From Halopseudomonas xiamenensis (GTDB lineage: Bacteria > Pseudomonadota > Gammaproteobacteria > Pseudomonadales > Pseudomonadaceae): a DNA stretch of 34,434 nucleotides. The notes under the pieces are model-generated. The model was not told the origin of the DNA. It did no database searches and worked only from the letters and a program-made list of their open reading frames with translations. Below are positions 27,927 to 34,398 of this stretch, in pieces. A program made the translations under genes and the position numbers. The first letter of the stretch is position 1. Each line of letters starts with the position of its first letter. The stretch is from positions 1 through 34,434 of the forward strand of contig NZ_JACLGO010000037.1 of NCBI RefSeq assembly GCF_014219065.1. Reading direction: 5' to 3'.

Positions 27927-29186
27927 ATGAATGCCATGCCCGCTTCTCCAGCACATATCGAGCAGATCTATCAGGATCATTCTCGCCGAGTTCTCGCAAC
28001 GCTGATCCGGTTGCTCAACGACTTCAGCCTGGCCGAGGAGTCTCTGCAGGAAGCCTTCGTCGCAGCCCTGCACCAATGGCCACAGGAAGGCATTCCCGAC
28101 AACCCTGCCGCATGGCTGATCAGCACCGGTCAGCGGCGCGGTATCGACCAGATCCGCCGTAACCAGACCGCGCGGCGTCATGCCCATCTGGTGGAGCACG
28201 ACGAACCCTCCACGGAGGAAGCCGATGAGACTCCCATTGATGACGACCTGCTGCGATTGCTGTTCACCTGTTGTCATCCAGCGCTGGCCATGGATGTGCG
28301 GGTAGCGCTGACCCTGCGGGAAATGTGCGGCCTCACCACCGAGCAGATCGCTCGCGCCCTACTGCAGAGGCCCGGCACCGTGGCGCAACGCATTGTTCGT
28401 GCCAAACGCAAGATTCGTGACGCCGGCATTCCCTACAAGGTGCCGGACAGCCACGAGTTGCCGCAACGGCTCCCCGATGTGCTCAAGGTGATCTACCTGG
28501 TCTTCAATGAGGGCTACTCTCGCAGCGACGGGCAGCATGTCCTCGATGTCAGCCTCGCGAGCGAGGCTATCCGGCTGACCGAATCCCTCGCCCGGCTGCT
28601 GCCCGATGGAGAGGTGTTCGGGCTCACTGCCCTGATGTACCTGCAGCACTCGCGCCGCGATGCTCGCCAGGACCAGTGCGGCGAATTGGTCACGCTGGAA
28701 CACCAGGACCGCAACCTCTGGCATCAGGCGGATATCCGCCTCGGTCTCGACTGGCTGGCCCAGGCGCTACAACTCACCCCTGTCGCCCCCTACACACTGC
28801 AAGCCTCGATCGCGGCGGAACATGCCACTGCCCAGCATGCCGACGACACCAACTGGAAGCGGATCGTTCTGCTCTACGACGCCCTGCACCAGCAGCACCC
28901 TTCCGCCGTGGTCGCCCTCAACCGGGCAGTGGCAGTGGCCATGCGCGACTCGCCCCGCGAGGGCCTGCGTCTGCTGGACCAACTCAGTTCCACCAGGGAA
29001 GTGCTCAGCTACCACTTGTATCACGCGGCTCGTGCCGACCTGCTGCGGCGCACGGGCGACCTCGAATCGGCCCGAATGGCGTACCAGCGAGCGCTGGCGT
29101 TGACGGCCCAGGAACCGGAACGGCGCTTTCTGACGCGACAGCTACGCTTGCTCGATGACCATCTCGCCAGCCGACCAGCGCCATAA
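27927..29186 (+). CDS. ECF42-type RNA polymerase sigma factor with C-terminal TPR-like domain
   Basis: A 419-residue sigma factor. Region sigma-2 (about 8-75) has VLATLIRLLNDFSLAEESLQ and NPAAWLISTGQRRGIDQIRR. Region sigma-4 (about 108-160) has LTLREMCGLTTEQIARALLQ and AQRIVRAKRKIRDA. After KVPDSHELPQRLPDVLKVIY comes the long C-terminal extension (about 165-410, DUF6596 plus TPR-like helices) that defines ECF42. Members have no anti-sigma factor; the extension is thought to control activity, and the targets are the adjacent DGPF genes. That arrangement is exactly what follows here. The start is uncertain: ATGs at 27927 and 27936 both lack a strong ribosome site, and the frame is open further upstream. 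Confidence 0.92.
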   Translation: MNAMPASPAHIEQIYQDHSRRVLATLIRLLNDFSLAEESLQEAFVAALHQWPQEGIPDNPAAWLISTGQRRGIDQIRRNQTARRHAHLVEHDEPSTEEADETPIDDDLLRLLFTCCHPALAMDVRVALTLREMCGLTTEQIARALLQRPGTVAQRIVRAKRKIRDAGIPYKVPDSHELPQRLPDVLKVIYLVFNEGYSRSDGQHVLDVSLASEAIRLTESLARLLPDGEVFGLTALMYLQHSRRDARQDQCGELVTLEHQDRNLWHQADIRLGLDWLAQALQLTPVAPYTLQASIAAEHATAQHADDTNWKRIVLLYDALHQQHPSAVVALNRAVAVAMRDSPREGLRLLDQLSSTREVLSYHLYHAARADLLRRTGDLESARMAYQRALALTAQEPERRFLTRQLRLLDDHLASRPAP

Positions 29187-29212
29187 GAATTTCATAAAAA
29201 AATCGATACCGC

Positions 29213-29239
29213 TGTCGATCTGGCCCCTGTCCGCACGAC
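29213..29239 (+). promoter_or_regulatory. ECF42-type promoter for the DGPF operon
   Basis: TGTCGA at 29213-29218 and CGAC at 29236-29239 are separated by 17 bases. This fits the signature I recall for ECF42 promoters in Streptomyces (TGTCGA at -35 and CG[A/T]C at -10). It lies in the 89-base gap between the sigma gene and the first DGPF gene, with the start codon 36 bases after the -10 element. Confidence 0.7.
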
Positions 29240-29275
29240 TCAAGGGTAACTACCCCAGCAGAGGAGAGCGACACA

Positions 29276-30133
29276 ATGAAATTCATGTTGATGCGCAAAG
29301 CAGACGAGGAAACCGAGAAAGGCACCCTGCCAACGGCAGAGGTACTGCAGGCCATGCACGGCTACAACGAGCGCATGATCCAGGCAGGTGTCTTCCTGTT
29401 CGGCAATGGCGTCAGGCCCACCAGCGAAGGTTGTCGTATCGTCTTTCGCAACGGTGAGGCCAGCGTTATCCGCGGGCCCTTCTCTCCCGCCTCGGACCAA
29501 CTGGCCGGCTATTCGGTACTGGAAGTGGACTCCCTGGAAGAGGCCATCGACTGGGCCAGGCAATGGCCACACGAGGACAGCGATGGCAACGCGACCCTGG
29601 AGTTGCGCCGCTACTTCGAGTTGAGCGATTTCAATCTGGATGCTGCGCTCATGGATAAGCATCAGCGCCAGATGCAGCTGCCAGTGGAGCTGAACATCCA
29701 CCTGTCATTTCCCGGTAACTGCCGTGAAGCCATGACCTTCTACCAGCAAGTCACCGGCGGCGTTCTGGAAGCCATGATTCCCTATGCGCAGACACCCGCC
29801 GCAACGGAAGTGCCGGCCGAGCAGGCCGACCGGATCATCCACGCCTCGCTGAACATTCGCGGCCGGCGCCTGATGGCAGCGGACATGACCGGCGACTGCC
29901 ACCAGGCAATGCAGGGTAGCTGTGTCCACCTGGAATTCGACACCCTCGAACGCGCCGCCGAGGTGTTCGATCAGTTGCAACAGGGCGGTCAACTCATCAT
30001 GCCCTTCGAAGAAACCTTCTGGGCCAAGCGCTTCGGCATGACCACCGACCGCTTCGGTACCCACTGGATGATCGGTTACGGCACCGGTCATTGTTCCCAA
30101 AACCTCAACACAGAGGAGGTTAACGCCCCATGA
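29276..30133 (+). CDS. YCII/DGPF domain fused to a VOC (PhnB-like) domain
   Basis: A 285-residue fusion. Residues 1-118 are a YCII-related (DGPF) domain: KFMLMRKADEETEKGTLP, FGNGVRPTSEGCRIVF, then RGPFSPASDQLAGYSVLEVD, where the first Asp of the name-giving DGPF is Arg. Residues about 140-275 are a PhnB/glyoxalase-like VOC domain: ELNIHLSFPGNCREAMTFYQ, HASLNIRGRRLMAADM, and MPFEETFWAKRFGMTTDRFG. Both domains usually occur as separate genes in ECF42 loci. The biochemical role is unknown. GAGGAGAG precedes the ATG, and the ECF42-type promoter lies just upstream. The next gene overlaps by ATGA. Confidence 0.9.
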   Translation: MKFMLMRKADEETEKGTLPTAEVLQAMHGYNERMIQAGVFLFGNGVRPTSEGCRIVFRNGEASVIRGPFSPASDQLAGYSVLEVDSLEEAIDWARQWPHEDSDGNATLELRRYFELSDFNLDAALMDKHQRQMQLPVELNIHLSFPGNCREAMTFYQQVTGGVLEAMIPYAQTPAATEVPAEQADRIIHASLNIRGRRLMAADMTGDCHQAMQGSCVHLEFDTLERAAEVFDQLQQGGQLIMPFEETFWAKRFGMTTDRFGTHWMIGYGTGHCSQNLNTEEVNAP

Positions 30134-30489
30134 AATATGTCGCCCTGGTGTACTACCAGGAAAGCCTCATCGAAGCCATGACCGAGCAACAGTGGCATGA
30201 CCTGAACCAGGAATGCATCGCTGGCGTCGAACGGCTGTGCGCCGAAGGAAAGTACATCACCGGCCAGCCACTGCAACCGGTGACGACAGCCACCACGGTC
30301 CGCGTACGCAACGGGGAGACGCTGATCAGCGACGGCCCTTTTGCCGAAACCAAGGAACAGCTGGCCGGCTTCTACCTGCTCGATGCCAACGACCTGGACG
30401 AAGCCCTCCAGCTCGCCAGCCGTATTCCTCCGGCGCGCCTGGGCAGCATCGAAGTACGGCCCGTCCGGGAACTACCACCCAAGGACTGA
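30130..30489 (+). CDS. YCII-related (DGPF) protein
   Basis: A 119-residue single YCII/DGPF domain: KYVALVYYQESLIEAMTEQQ at the start, ISDGPFAETKEQLAGFYLLD with the intact DGPF, and a C-terminal IEVRPVRELPP. The fold is ferredoxin-like and the function unknown; this group are the standard targets of ECF42 sigma factors. It is preceded by the very strong site AGAGGAGGTTAA and overlaps the fusion gene by four bases. Confidence 0.93.
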   Translation: MKYVALVYYQESLIEAMTEQQWHDLNQECIAGVERLCAEGKYITGQPLQPVTTATTVRVRNGETLISDGPFAETKEQLAGFYLLDANDLDEALQLASRIPPARLGSIEVRPVRELPPKD

Positions 30490-30522
30490 AACAGTCCCAA
30501 ACACCGAAACAGGAGTCCAACC

Positions 30523-30876
30523 ATGAACTACATCGATGGATTTGTCGCAGCGGTGCCCAGCGCCAACCAGCAAGCCTATATCCAACACGCACGCCTGGCC
30601 GCCCAGGTGTTCAAGGAGCATGGCGCACTGCGGGTAACGGAATGCTGGGGTGATGATGTCCCCGAGGGCGAAACCACGTCCTTCTCGATGGCCGTGAAAC
30701 GCCAGCCCGATGAAGCCGTGATCTTTTCCTGGATCGAATGGCCCTCCCGGGAAGCGCGTGATGCAGGCATGGCCAAGGTGATGCAGGATCCCCGCCTGCA
30801 ACCGGAGAGCAACCCGATGCCCTTCGATGGCAAGCGTTTGATCTATGGCGGGTTCCGCATGCTGCTGGATGAGTGA
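30523..30876 (+). CDS. DUF1428 family protein
   Basis: A 117-residue DUF1428 protein: YIDGFVAAVPSANQQAYIQH, CWGDDVPEGETTSFSMAVK, and FSWIEWPSREARDAG are family signatures, and the end is FDGKRLIYGGFRMLLDE. It is another ferredoxin-like (dimeric alpha/beta-barrel) small protein of unknown role, often found in ECF42-DGPF operons. AGGAG lies nine bases before the ATG, 33 bases after the previous stop. The start of a broken dehydrogenase gene overlaps its end by eight bases. Confidence 0.93.
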   Translation: MNYIDGFVAAVPSANQQAYIQHARLAAQVFKEHGALRVTECWGDDVPEGETTSFSMAVKRQPDEAVIFSWIEWPSREARDAGMAKVMQDPRLQPESNPMPFDGKRLIYGGFRMLLDE

Positions 30877-31053
30877 GAAGATTGTGATGGTCACCGTGCC
30901 TCCGCCGGCATAGGTGCCACAACGACAACAGGGCTATTGGACGCCGGAGCACGGGTAATCGCTGCTGCCAGACGCATTGAGCGCATGCAAGCATTGCAGA
31001 AGGAACTGGGCGTTGGCGATGACCGTCTTCTGGCGATCCAATGCGATATTCGT
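30869..31053 (+). pseudogene. Short-chain dehydrogenase remnant, frameshifted and truncated
   Basis: The ATG at 30869 gives MSEKIVMVT, after which one G is missing in the run that should encode the first Gly of the nucleotide motif (at about 30896). In the next frame the protein continues as ASAGIGATTTGLLDAGARVI, AAARRIERMQALQKELGVGD and LLAIQCDIR, the first quarter of a YdfG-like SDR. The catalytic Tyr-Lys part is absent; sequence after 31053 does not resemble an SDR. It was evidently the last gene of the ECF42 operon before being cut by a deletion or rearrangement. Confidence 0.85.
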
Positions 31054-31275
31054 ACCACGATCCGCCTTGCGGGGTCATGCTCACGCCCTGCTCCGCAAAT
31101 GCCCAACAAATGTATTCGCACGAACCACGGCGGTGCATCCCCACCCCATAAATACCGACACAGCCCCATTCACCATGGCCGCAGCCGGTATAAAACGGGC
31201 AAAACGAGAAGTTGGAACATAATCTGCTTGGAAACCAGTAGCCACGACGCCGTACCCGTCCGAAGGAGAGGGAGC

Positions 31276-31614
31276 ATGATCGACGAAGACCGGTTCAACC
31301 GAAGCACTCTGGATCGCATGGTCACTCTGCGCAGACGCCTCAAGCAAACCATGGGGGTGACCATACACCTGAGCGAGCCTGATGCATTCGAACAGATGAT
31401 CAAACTCAGCGAGACCAATGCAGAAGAAGATGTGCGCAAACTGGGCGCAGAGCTGACACTGACCATTTTTCCACAGCAAAAGTCAGCGATAACCGGGAAA
31501 GGAATGATAGAGACGATGCGTGAAAGGCTCACCAGCAACTCGCAAACCGCCTCACAAGCCAGTACATCCAATGAAGTGGTGAAGATCTACCGTGGTCGGA
31601 TCGTACAACAATAG
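31276..31614 (+). CDS. Hypothetical protein, 112 residues
   Basis: I do not recognise the family. The ATG at 31276 is preceded by AAGGAGAGGG, a strong ribosome site, which makes this the likely start although the frame is open back into the dehydrogenase remnant. The protein is soluble and mixed in charge: FNRSTLDRMVTLRRRLKQT at the start, then alternating helical segments and a Ser/Thr/Gln-rich stretch (SNSQTASQASTSNEV) before a basic end (KIYRGRIVQQ). It is convergent with the VF530 gene, 62 bases away. Confidence 0.65.
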   Translation: MIDEDRFNRSTLDRMVTLRRRLKQTMGVTIHLSEPDAFEQMIKLSETNAEEDVRKLGAELTLTIFPQQKSAITGKGMIETMRERLTSNSQTASQASTSNEVVKIYRGRIVQQ

Positions 31615-31676
31615 CGAGACCCACACTCTCACATCTGCGATACCACCTGAATAACAGCATCATGATAAAGAGAGCC

Positions 31677-31895
31677 TTAATCAAAGGTCGCTACATATAG
31701 CTTCTCCACCTTGTCCCTTGCCCACGGGGTCTTACGCAAGAATTTCAGGGAGGATTTGACCGACTGATCCTTCTTGAAACAATTGATATCTACCCGCTGA
31801 GCCAGGCCGTCCCAGCCGTAGTGGCTTTCCAGTCTGGTGACGACCTGCTCAAGCGTGACCCCATGCAGCGGGTCGTTCGATTTTCCATTAGCCAT
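31677..31895 (-). CDS. VF530/DUF2132 family protein
   Basis: A 72-residue protein of the VF530 (DUF2132) family: [40 protein letters not shown], and [12 protein letters not shown] are diagnostic. Members are small helical proteins annotated as DNA-binding from structure; the role is unknown. The ATG at 31895 gives the usual family N-terminus; an upstream start at 31970 would run back over the end of the CBS gene. It lies 46 bases after the CBS gene on the same strand, so the two are probably cotranscribed. Confidence 0.9.
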   Translation of the reverse strand: MANGKSNDPLHGVTLEQVVTRLESHYGWDGLAQRVDINCFKKDQSVKSSLKFLRKTPWARDKVEKLYVATFD

Positions 31896-31941
31896 GATCC
31901 AACGACCGTCCTCTGCTTTGTCTGTAAACCCGATCCAGCCC

Positions 31942-32361
31942 CTACTCCGATCCTGTTGCACGACCTTCACGGACTATTTCAATCAACGCATTCAGGGCGT
32001 CGGTGGCCGTAAAGATACCCAGCAGCTCGCCCTCTTCATCCTTGACGATCACACTGCCAACCTTGTTTTCAGACATGAGGAAAGCCACCTCATCCAGGGG
32101 CGTAGCGGCGTTCACGCTCAAGGGTTCCTCCGCCATGATATCGGAGGCCTGCACCTGAAACTTCTCCGCAGCGCTCAAGCCGGAAAAGAGTCGTACATCA
32201 CGGTCACTGACCACACCCACTACGGTGCTGCCACGAACGATGGGCAAGTGACGAATACCATGCTTCTCCATCAGGAGCCGCAAATCGTCAACCATCATGC
32301 TTTCGTCCGCAGTGACCGGATCAGGGGTAGTGAATTCTTCCACCGGAACATTGATAGGCAT
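31942..32361 (-). CDS. CBS-domain protein
   Basis: A 139-residue protein made of two CBS domains (about 10-70 and 75-130): [19 protein letters not shown] then [15 protein letters not shown], and [20 protein letters not shown] then [14 protein letters not shown]. Pairs of CBS domains bind adenine nucleotides and sense energy state; no effector domain is attached, so it probably acts on a partner. AGGAGGT lies seven bases before the ATG at 32361, which decides this start over one 20 codons upstream. Confidence 0.93.
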   Translation of the reverse strand: MPINVPVEEFTTPDPVTADESMMVDDLRLLMEKHGIRHLPIVRGSTVVGVVSDRDVRLFSGLSAAEKFQVQASDIMAEEPLSVNAATPLDEVAFLMSENKVGSVIVKDEEGELLGIFTATDALNALIEIVREGRATGSE

Positions 32362-32630
32362 GGTAGACCTCCTGTAGTCCTCCGCAAAACGCAGATGCAG
32401 CTGAGTACGATGGTTCACCATATTGGCGGATAGATCAATTGATGCAGCTCATCAGAAGCCGTCATCAACTGATGAGGTCGCCCTGGCATGAATCATTTTT
32501 ATGTGCAGAAAAGTGTGGAATGGATCATTATTTCCTCATGAGGTGAGCTATTGAGCAGTAAGCAGTCAATTGGCATGCCCAGCAGGCATAACACCATGGA
32601 AGGCCGAGCGTGACCCGGCCAACTCCACAG
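32362..32630. other. Intergenic region upstream of the CBS gene
   Basis: No gene is seen here. The region is more AT-rich than the flanking genes and holds CTCATCAG/CTGATGAG (32448-32455 and 32469-32476, 13-base loop) and the perfect 10-bp palindrome CCTCATGAGG (32534-32543). Either could be a regulator site or leader hairpin for the CBS gene. No clear promoter could be assigned. Confidence 0.4.
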
Positions 32631-32669
32631 CTCGGCATTGAGGGGAGATCCTCTCCCTCATATGCCGAG
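32631..32669. terminator. Strong hairpin after the small secreted protein gene
   Basis: CTCGGCAT pairs with ATGCCGAG and TGAGGG with CCCTCA, giving a 14-bp stem with one bulged T and a 10-base loop. It starts eight bases beyond the stop of the minus-strand gene at 32678, a natural place for a terminator, though no T-run follows on that strand. Confidence 0.55.
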
Positions 32670-32677
32670 CTACATGG

Positions 32678-32932
32678 CTAGTGGCTGTGAGGATCCTCAC
32701 CCAGCAACCCAAGCGCCTCGCTCAACACGGCAACCGACTCCTCATGTTGCCCAGCGTCATGCAACTCCTCTCCCTGCGCACGCAACGCCACTACCCGATC
32801 CAGTACCGCTTCATCGGTTGGCGGGTTGCTTTCCAGGATGGCATCGATCCTGGCCATATCCTGCGGGCAATGCATGGCAAAGACAGCAGAACTGAATACC
32901 ACAGCAGCAAACAGCAAGAATAAACGGGACAT
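32678..32932 (-). CDS. Small secreted protein
   Basis: An 84-residue protein with a signal peptide (MSRLFLLFAAVVFSSAVFAM, cleavage probably after VFA) and a mature part of about 65 mostly helical, acidic residues (CPQDMARIDAILESN, GEELHDAGQHEESVAVLSEA). The second half reads like a single TPR-type helix pair. It contains one Cys near the mature start but without a lipobox. I recognise no family. GAGGGG precedes the ATG at 32932. The 180 bases to the divergent gene at 33113 should hold both promoters. Confidence 0.75.
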   Translation of the reverse strand: MSRLFLLFAAVVFSSAVFAMHCPQDMARIDAILESNPPTDEAVLDRVVALRAQGEELHDAGQHEESVAVLSEALGLLGEDPHSH

Positions 32933-33112
32933 GAAGACACCCCTCATCTGGTGGGCTCCCAGCACCCCTCAAGCGTAGTTCAAAGAGTCAGAATTGCGAC
33001 GAGCCAGGAGTGCAAAGCACAGAAAGCCGACCCGATACTTACTTTTTTGCCGGCCCTGGAAACCAGAGCCCCTGTGCTAAAGTAGCCACAAAATCCAATC
33101 TGGACGATTCAC

Positions 33113-33484
33113 ATGCTCATATACCTCCTGATCGCCTGCGACCGCCTTGAAGAAAAACGGGAGAAGAAGCTGAGGCAGAGCCTGCCGGAACTGCAAGCGG
33201 CGTTGCAGGCGTATGTTGCTGCCAATGCAGCCAACAATGTCACCCTGATCAACGAGTGCGAGAGCGACGATTGCGAAGACTGGCAGTTGGGAGTCAGCCA
33301 GCCGGTGACGAAGAACATTCACCTCAATTTCCCAGTGGACCTGTTCAACAGTCTGGCCGAGAAATATGGCATTGATTGCGAGGTGGGTTATATCGAAGAC
33401 GGTGCCCGCGAGCCCGTCAGTTATTTCGGCAAGTATGAGGGCAAGGGTGAGGCGTTCTTGATAGCGGAGTATTTGGGATTATAG
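33113..33484 (+). CDS. Hypothetical acidic protein, 123 residues
   Basis: I do not recognise the family. It is acidic and soluble: YLLIACDRLEEKREKKLRQS at the start, a helical ELQAALQAYVAANAANN, then a possible beta-rich half with CESDDCEDWQL, IHLNFPVDLFNSLAEKYGI and GYIEDGAREPVSYFGKYEGK. The four Cys and many acidic residues could bind metal, but there is no known motif. The start has only a weak GGA upstream. Its 3' end is overlapped by a minus-strand frame. Confidence 0.65.
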   Translation: MLIYLLIACDRLEEKREKKLRQSLPELQAALQAYVAANAANNVTLINECESDDCEDWQLGVSQPVTKNIHLNFPVDLFNSLAEKYGIDCEVGYIEDGAREPVSYFGKYEGKGEAFLIAEYLGL

Positions 33485-33801
33485 CAGCGCACCCAGCGTA
33501 ATGATGGCGACATTGCGCTGGCATACTCGCGCTTTAGCAAGGTGGCAATCAGAAAATTGTACCTGGTCCCATTTCCGGATAACCAGTTCATCATCCCGAG
33601 CAGTCCGGTGAAGACCATCAGACTCACCGGCACCCACTCAAGAATACCGGCCACTGGCCGATAGACAGACAACAAGATGCCAACCAGCAGGCATATCGTG
33701 AACCCGATTATTGCATCACCCATCTCCAGGCTGCCGACAGCAATAGCCAGCCCGGTCAGCCCGGCTCCAGCGGGCAGCAGCCCCGAATTATCCGGCACCA
33801 C
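33421..33801 (-). CDS. Possible small membrane protein antisense to flxA-like copy 2
   Basis: A 126-codon frame on the minus strand encodes three hydrophobic stretches (GAGLTGLAIAVGSL, AIIGFTICLLVGILLSVY, VPVSLMVFTGLLGMMNWL) and then a basic tail. Such a pattern in the otherwise empty 33485-33697 gap is suggestive. Against it, the GTG start at 33801 lies inside the flxA-like gene, no good ribosome site is seen, and the frame crosses the conserved sigma-28 promoter and the end of the gene at 33113. It may be a gene remnant or chance. Confidence 0.25.
   Translation of the reverse strand: MVPDNSGLLPAGAGLTGLAIAVGSLEMGDAIIGFTICLLVGILLSVYRPVAGILEWVPVSLMVFTGLLGMMNWLSGNGTRYNFLIATLLKREYASAMSPSLRWVRCYNPKYSAIKNASPLPSYLPK
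33638..33664 (+). promoter_or_regulatory. FliA (sigma-28) promoter before the second flxA-like gene
   Basis: TCAAG at 33638-33642 and GCCGATAG at 33657-33664 are separated by 14 bases, identical in spacing to the element at 23503. The last base of the -10 lies 34 bases from the GTG at 33698, against 35 bases for the first copy. Confidence 0.75.
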
Positions 33802-34126
33802 CGATGCTGTCGACCTGTCTTCCCTGGGCCGTGCCCTGTCCGCCCTCAGTCAGGGAAGTCAGTCCGGCGGCACCCAGGACGCCAGTTCCAACTACGAATT
33901 GCCCGAAGAAGTTCAGCGCCTGATGGAGCACATCCAGGAGCTGCAACAGCAACTGCGTGAAAAGCAACAGCAGCTCATGCAGCTAATGGCCGACACCAGC
34001 CAGAGTCAGGAAGCCAAGCAGCTCGAGCTGGCCGAGATCCAGGCAAGCATCCAGGTCCTGACCGGCCATCTGATGAGCGCCATGACACAACTGCTGCAGA
34101 TGATGGAAGCATCCGCTGAGGGCTGA
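33698..34126 (+). CDS. FlxA-like protein, copy 2
   Basis: A 142-residue paralogue of the protein at 23564. The N-terminus is Pro/Ala/Ser-rich, DAVDLSSLGRALSALSQ matches the core of copy 1, and the helical half (LPEEVQRLMEHIQELQQQLR, KQQQLMQLMADTS, AEIQASIQVLTGHLMSAM) aligns throughout. The start is put at GTG 33698, not the in-frame ATG at 33677: the latter would lie only about six bases from the predicted transcription start, whereas the GTG has AGCAGG upstream and gives (M)NPIIAS, comparable to MNLIAH in copy 1. The function is unknown; a flagellar link is inferred from the promoter. Confidence 0.8.
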   Translation: MNPIIASPISRLPTAIASPVSPAPAGSSPELSGTTDAVDLSSLGRALSALSQGSQSGGTQDASSNYELPEEVQRLMEHIQELQQQLREKQQQLMQLMADTSQSQEAKQLELAEIQASIQVLTGHLMSAMTQLLQMMEASAEG

Positions 34127-34398
34127 GAGCCAGTGATGAGCAGGATGGGAAAGCCTCTTGCCAGCCGGAGCAGGGCCTGCTGAGCCAAGCAAACAATCAT
34201 CTTGCAAACTCACTTTTCAAAAGAGGATTTACACAGGAAGGGGGAGAACAAGGGGCGCCCCGTCCCGGCTGTCAGGCTTGCCCGGATAACCTGCGGTGTA
34301 GAAGTTTCGATCTGATCTGACACTCGGCTTGAAAAGGACGGGGTTACCGAGTTTGAGGGTTGTGCGACCAATCATCTCACTCATAGGAGTAACCCCGC
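34127..34398. other. Non-coding region leading into a probable insertion sequence
   Basis: No gene is seen. It contains AGCAGG/CCTGCT (34169-34181) shortly after the flxA-like stop, a perfect palindrome GGGGCGCCCC (34252-34261), and an inverted pair CGGGGTTAC (34340-34348) / GTAACCCCG (34389-34397) bracketing the leader of the next gene. The left end of the insertion sequence may be near TGTAGAAGTTTCGATC at 34297, but without the right end this cannot be fixed. Confidence 0.4.

Noticed and set aside
30937..31614. A single 225-residue fusion of an SDR fragment to the hypothetical protein at 31276
   Set aside because: The front lacks the glycine motif and the catalytic part, the middle resembles nothing, and a strong ribosome site precedes the ATG at 31276. 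Treated as a pseudogene plus a separate gene.
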